From positions 124,001 through 188,000 of the forward strand of contig CACYXD010000014.1 in assembly GCA_902778255.1 (NCBI GenBank): a DNA stretch of 64,000 nt, written 5' to 3'. The notes below the pieces were generated by a model that had not been told where the DNA came from, did no database searches, and saw only the letters and a list, made by a program, of their open reading frames with translations. Positions 60,876 to 64,000 of this stretch are shown piece by piece. Position numbers and translations under genes: made by a program. Numbering within the stretch: position 1 is the first letter of the stretch; each line of letters opens with the position of its first letter. This stretch comes from an uncultured Prevotellaceae bacterium (GTDB lineage: Bacteria > Bacteroidota > Bacteroidia > Bacteroidales > Bacteroidaceae).

Positions 60876-61772
60876 ATGAAACTGAGTATCATCATACCTG
60901 TATATCATGTAGAGGACACGCTCGACAGATGTGTGGAGAGCGTGCTCCATCAGGGCATTGACGATTTCGAGGTGATACTGGTGGACGACGGCTCAAAAGA
61001 TAAGAGTCCTGAAAAATGTGACGAATGGAGCAAAAAAAATATGCATATCCTCGTTGTTCACAAGCAGAACGGCGGACTAAGTGCTGCACGAAACACAGGC
61101 ATAGAACAGGCTACGGGCGAATTGATTACGTTTGTTGATTCTGACGATTATTTGAAAGAGAACACCTATCAGGCTATTATGCCTTTGGCAGAAACGCACG
61201 ATATCGTGGAATTTCCCGTCTCTCGTCACCCTTCACCCATCACCTATCACCCATCACCCATCACCTACACCAACAAGCAGGCCTACTGGTTGAATACTCA
61301 GGCATATACCCATACTTATGCTTGGAATAAGATATACAAAAGAAGTCTCTTTGACCATATACGTTTTCCCGAAGGCAGGGTGTTTGAAGATGTAGCCACT
61401 TTCCCCAAACTGCTGCAGGCAGCAAAGGATATCTGCACCACTAGTGAGGGACTTTATTATTATACCCTAAACGAGAAAGGCATCACAGCCATGGCTCAAG
61501 GACTTGAATTGGAAAGTCTGCTTCGAGGGCATCTGGATGTGCTGCGTCAATGGAACGATGCCTCCTATTACATGCATGTACTCAATATCCAGATGGATGT
61601 CTGCGAGCTCACTGGCAAATCCCCTATCCTACCCTTCCAACGCATAAATCCGCTGGCGAAGGGACTGTCAGCGAAACTGCGCCTGAAAGCTTTGGTCCTG
61701 AATATATTTGGTATCAACGCCATTTGTAAAATCAACAAAACAATACATCAATGGAAGAGAACCCGTTCATAA
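60876..61772 (+). CDS. Family 2 glycosyltransferase
   Basis: This 298-residue GT-A enzyme begins MKLSIIIPVYHVEDTLDRCV. Motifs are VILVDDGSKDKSPEKCD, NGGLSAARNTGIEQATGELITFVDSDDYL (DxD) and RVFEDVATFPKLL. A HPSPITYHPSPITYTN stretch near residue 120 is encoded by six heptads (61227-61268) and replaces ordinary loop sequence. The gene overlaps the next by 22 bp. Acceptor and donor sugars are unknown. Confidence 0.92.
   Translation: MKLSIIIPVYHVEDTLDRCVESVLHQGIDDFEVILVDDGSKDKSPEKCDEWSKKNMHILVVHKQNGGLSAARNTGIEQATGELITFVDSDDYLKENTYQAIMPLAETHDIVEFPVSRHPSPITYHPSPITYTNKQAYWLNTQAYTHTYAWNKIYKRSLFDHIRFPEGRVFEDVATFPKLLQAAKDICTTSEGLYYYTLNEKGITAMAQGLELESLLRGHLDVLRQWNDASYYMHVLNIQMDVCELTGKSPILPFQRINPLAKGLSAKLRLKALVLNIFGINAICKINKTIHQWKRTRS
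61227..61268. repeat. In-frame heptad array CACCCAT inside a glycosyltransferase gene
   Basis: Six 7-mers: CACCCTT, CACCCAT, CACCTAT, CACCCAT, CACCCAT, CACCTAC. Confidence 0.92.
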
Positions 61773-62713
61773 GCTTCATCATTCCCGTCTATAACATTCC
61801 CACGGAGATGTTATGTGATTGTCTGGACAGTATCCTCCAATTGTCACTAAGGAAGACTGAACGGGAAATTATTATTGTTGACGATGGGTCGAAACTGTCG
61901 CCACTCAATGTCCTCAGCGACTATCTGGACGACATTATCTATATCCGACAGAAAAACGGCGGACTGGGAAATGCTCGCAACAGAGGGCTACAGAACGCCA
62001 CAGGCCAATATATACAGTTCATAGATGCCGACGATGCATTGATAGTCAACCAATATGAGCATTGTCTGGATATCGCCCGATTCCAGAAGCCTGATATGGT
62101 GATGTTTGAATTCAGTAGGAAGGAAAAGAGCCAGAAGATCTATACAGACCAGAAACTCATGACGGGTCGCTATCTGCTGCGCCATCATAATATCAAGGCT
62201 ACAGCTTGTGGCTATCTCTTTAAGCAGAGCATTCTGGGCAACCTGCGCTTCACGCTAAATGTCTATCACGAGGACGAAGAGTTCACACCCCTGCTCATTC
62301 TTCGTGCTGGCTCCGTACTGCTAACGGATGCTGAGGCCTATTACTACAGAACACGCGAAGACTCTATTACCACCAGCAAGGACATGCGCAACACCGTGAA
62401 GCGACTCAACGACTTCAAGGCTATCATCTACAGGCTCTATCAGTTTGCTGCCGTCATTCCTGGTAGCGACCGCATGGCGCTCCTTCGACGCGTTCACCAG
62501 CTCACGATGGACTATATCTACAAGGTCATCGTTGAGACGCGCAACAAGCACTACCTTGACCGACAGTTGGACGAGCTGCGAAAGAAAGGACTGTTCCCAC
62601 TGGCCGATAAGGATTATACTACCAAGTACAAATGGTTCCGCCGACTCACCAACACAAAGATTGGATTGGCCTTTCTTATGCGTACACTCCCATTAATAAA
62701 ACGTGAACGATGA
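61751..62713 (+). CDS. Family 2 glycosyltransferase
   Basis: This 320-residue GT-A enzyme begins ISFIIPVYNIPTEMLCDCLD. Motifs are EIIIVDDGSKLSPLNVL, NGGLGNARNRGLQNATGQYIQFIDADDALI (DxD) and YHEDEEFTPLLILRAG (acceptor region). It overlaps its upstream neighbour by 22 bp and the next gene by 4 bp. It differs from the upstream GT2 in lacking any heptad insert. Confidence 0.92.
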   Translation: MEENPFISFIIPVYNIPTEMLCDCLDSILQLSLRKTEREIIIVDDGSKLSPLNVLSDYLDDIIYIRQKNGGLGNARNRGLQNATGQYIQFIDADDALIVNQYEHCLDIARFQKPDMVMFEFSRKEKSQKIYTDQKLMTGRYLLRHHNIKATACGYLFKQSILGNLRFTLNVYHEDEEFTPLLILRAGSVLLTDAEAYYYRTREDSITTSKDMRNTVKRLNDFKAIIYRLYQFAAVIPGSDRMALLRRVHQLTMDYIYKVIVETRNKHYLDRQLDELRKKGLFPLADKDYTTKYKWFRRLTNTKIGLAFLMRTLPLIKRER

Positions 62714-63801
62714 GAATACTGCTACTTGGAGAATACAGTAACGTACATGCCACGCTGGCCGAGGGTCTGCGCACATTGGGACATGAGGTCACCGTAGCTT
62801 CAAATGGCGATTTCTGGAAGAACTATCCGCGCGATATTGACCTGAGTAGGCAGCAAGGAAAGTTTGGCGGACTGAAACTTCTTGCAAAGATCTATGCCCA
62901 ACTCCCCCAGTGGCGAGGCTATGATGTGGTGCAGCTTATCAATCCGATGTTCCTCGAACTAAAAGCTGAGCGCATCCGTCCTATATATAAATACCTGAGG
63001 AAACATAACAAGAAAATGGTGCTATGCGCTATGGGAATGGACTGGTACTGGGTAAACGAATGTACCTACAGGAAACCATTGCGCTACAGCGATTTTAATA
63101 TTGGCGACAAACTGCGTACGGACGAGCCTGCATTAAGGGAGCAGCGCGACTGGTTGGGCACAGCGAAAGGAGAACTGAATGAGTACATCGCCTCCGACTG
63201 TGACCAGATTATTGCCGGACTTTATGAAAACTACGTCTGCTACAAGCCCTACTTCAAGGAGAAAACCCACTTCATTCCTCTACCCATTAAGATGCCAAAG
63301 GCGACATCTTCCATCACCCAGCCCTCATCGCCCATCACCATCTTCATCGGCATTAGTAAAGGACGCAGCGCCTATAAAGGTACAGACATCATGCTACGTG
63401 CTGCCGAAGATGTCTTACGTGCTCATCCTGACAAGATGCAACTCGTTAAAGCCGAGGGGATTCCCTTTAACGAATACCAGAAACTGATGGATGGCAGTGA
63501 CGCTATCTTGGATCAACTCTACAGCTATACCCCTTCGATGAACCCTCTGTTAGCTATGTCGAAAGGTATCATCTGTATAGGTGGTGGTGAACCAGAGAAC
63601 TATGAGATACTGAATGAGAAAGAGCTACGTCCTATCATCAACGTACAACCAACGTATGAGAGCGTATACAAGGAATTGGAACAACTCATCCTTCACCCTG
63701 AGCGCATCCCCGAATCAAAACAACAAAGCATAGAGTACGTCCATCGCCACCACAATTATATCAAAGTAGCCAAGCAGTACGAACAAATCTACTCCGAATA
63801 G
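62710..63801 (+). CDS. GT4-like glycosyltransferase
   Basis: This 363-residue GT-B type protein begins MRILLLGEYSNVHATLAEGL. C-terminal features are FIGISKGRSAYKGTDIMLRA, an EGIPFNEYQKLMDGSDAILDQLYSYTPSMN donor-binding region and GGGEPENYEIL with the conserved Glu. A SSITQPSSPIT stretch between the two lobes is encoded by heptads at 63312-63339. It is the last gene of the cluster, ending before a terminator. Confidence 0.85.
   Translation: MRILLLGEYSNVHATLAEGLRTLGHEVTVASNGDFWKNYPRDIDLSRQQGKFGGLKLLAKIYAQLPQWRGYDVVQLINPMFLELKAERIRPIYKYLRKHNKKMVLCAMGMDWYWVNECTYRKPLRYSDFNIGDKLRTDEPALREQRDWLGTAKGELNEYIASDCDQIIAGLYENYVCYKPYFKEKTHFIPLPIKMPKATSSITQPSSPITIFIGISKGRSAYKGTDIMLRAAEDVLRAHPDKMQLVKAEGIPFNEYQKLMDGSDAILDQLYSYTPSMNPLLAMSKGIICIGGGEPENYEILNEKELRPIINVQPTYESVYKELEQLILHPERIPESKQQSIEYVHRHHNYIKVAKQYEQIYSE
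63312..63339. repeat. In-frame heptad array CATCACC inside a GT4-like gene
   Basis: Four 7-mers: CATCACC, CAGCCCT, CATCGCC, CATCACC. Confidence 0.7.
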
Positions 63802-63814
63802 AAAAACAAAAAAA

Positions 63815-63843
63815 AAGGCTGTTCACAAAATGCGAACAGCCTT
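63815..63843 (-). terminator. Terminator between glycan cluster and DUF4295 gene
   Basis: Stem AAGGCTGTTC / GAACAGCCTT with a 9-base loop. The A-run on its left becomes a U-run for the minus-strand transcript, so it serves the DUF4295 side best. Confidence 0.85.
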
Positions 63844-63874
63844 AATTATATAGAATAAAAATATTCAAAAAAGA

Positions 63875-64000
63875 TTAGTTCTTGAAGAAGTCCTTAACGG
63901 CTTCGTTGGGAACCATCTGCTCATCGAAGATGTAAGCACCTGTTTTGGGGCTCTTTACCATCTTGATAACCTTAGAGTAAGCGCGACCATCCTTTGAACC
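63875..64000 (-). CDS. DUF4295 family small protein (5' end beyond window)
   Basis: The visible 41 residues end GAYIFDEQMVPNEAVKDFFK followed by N and a TAA stop. VIKMVKSPKTGAY is the hallmark of this ~50-residue Bacteroidetes family. It usually follows the L28 and L33 ribosomal protein genes, so those probably lie just beyond the window. Its function is unknown; it may be ribosome-associated. Its start is cut by the window edge. Confidence 0.88.
   Translation of the reverse strand, partial: GSKDGRAYSKVIKMVKSPKTGAYIFDEQMVPNEAVKDFFKN

Noticed and set aside
1..64000. tRNA and rRNA genes
   Set aside because: No T-arm-like GGTTCRA motif with cloverleaf context was seen in the short intergenic gaps; a covariance search would be decisive.

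Overview
The window looks like a chromosomal segment of a Prevotella-type bacterium (order Bacteroidales). The evidence is: Bacteroidetes -7 promoter boxes (TAnnTTTG) upstream of many genes; Bacteroidales-specific families (UpxY antiterminator, FimB/Mfa2-like lipoproteins, DUF3256, DUF4295, DUF4296, OadG fused to a lamin-tail domain); and moderate GC content. No rRNA or tRNA gene and no CRISPR array was seen.

Layout. 1-1692: end of a surface-sugar locus on the minus strand (membrane acyltransferase cut by the window edge, galE). 1738-13220: an accessory island on the minus strand. It holds a five-gene operon (DAC-like domain protein, helical protein, GHKL ATPase with a PD-(D/E)xK-like C-terminus, CxxC protein, HHxH protein), two REP-associated tyrosine transposase (RAYT) genes with REP-like palindromes, an ATPase plus nuclease-like gene pair, and a three-gene TIGR04255 module. 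13580-19494: nucleotide-sugar genes gmd and fcl (GDP-fucose), two surface lipoproteins, and an UpxY antiterminator with a long leader at the head of the minus-strand unit. 19578-31288: patatin, aminopeptidase P, small envelope genes, C1B peptidase, rpsP, glycosyltransferase, rhaM, sugar kinase and hisGDC. 31329-38484: Na+-pumping decarboxylase subunits, an AspT-type transporter and valS. 38616-43080: mazG, rnz, and an ECF sigma unit. 43071-51567: rsmE, bifunctional nuclease, nucleoside permease, lspA, a DksA-like protein and ileS. 51766-54611: uxuA-uxuB for hexuronate use. 54859-57255: UvrD-type helicase. 57331-63801: a second, plus-strand polysaccharide cluster (fused glycosyltransferase, Wzx flippase, three more glycosyltransferases). 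The window ends in a DUF4295 gene.

Two things stand out. First, the 1738-7272 operon combines a nucleotide-cyclase/sensor fold with an ATPase-nuclease and a zinc-knuckle-like protein. I do not recognise it as a named system, and it sits beside two other defence-like modules. Second, at least fifteen short arrays with a strict 7-bp period but unrelated unit sequences are scattered across the window. Eight lie inside ORFs as in-frame insertions and the rest lie between or at the ends of genes.

The gene clusters suggest a cell that builds variable surface glycans (GDP-fucose, UDP-galactose, Wzx/GT cluster, UpxY control), ferments hexuronates and uses a sodium-pumping decarboxylase. Functions of island genes are inferred from motifs only.
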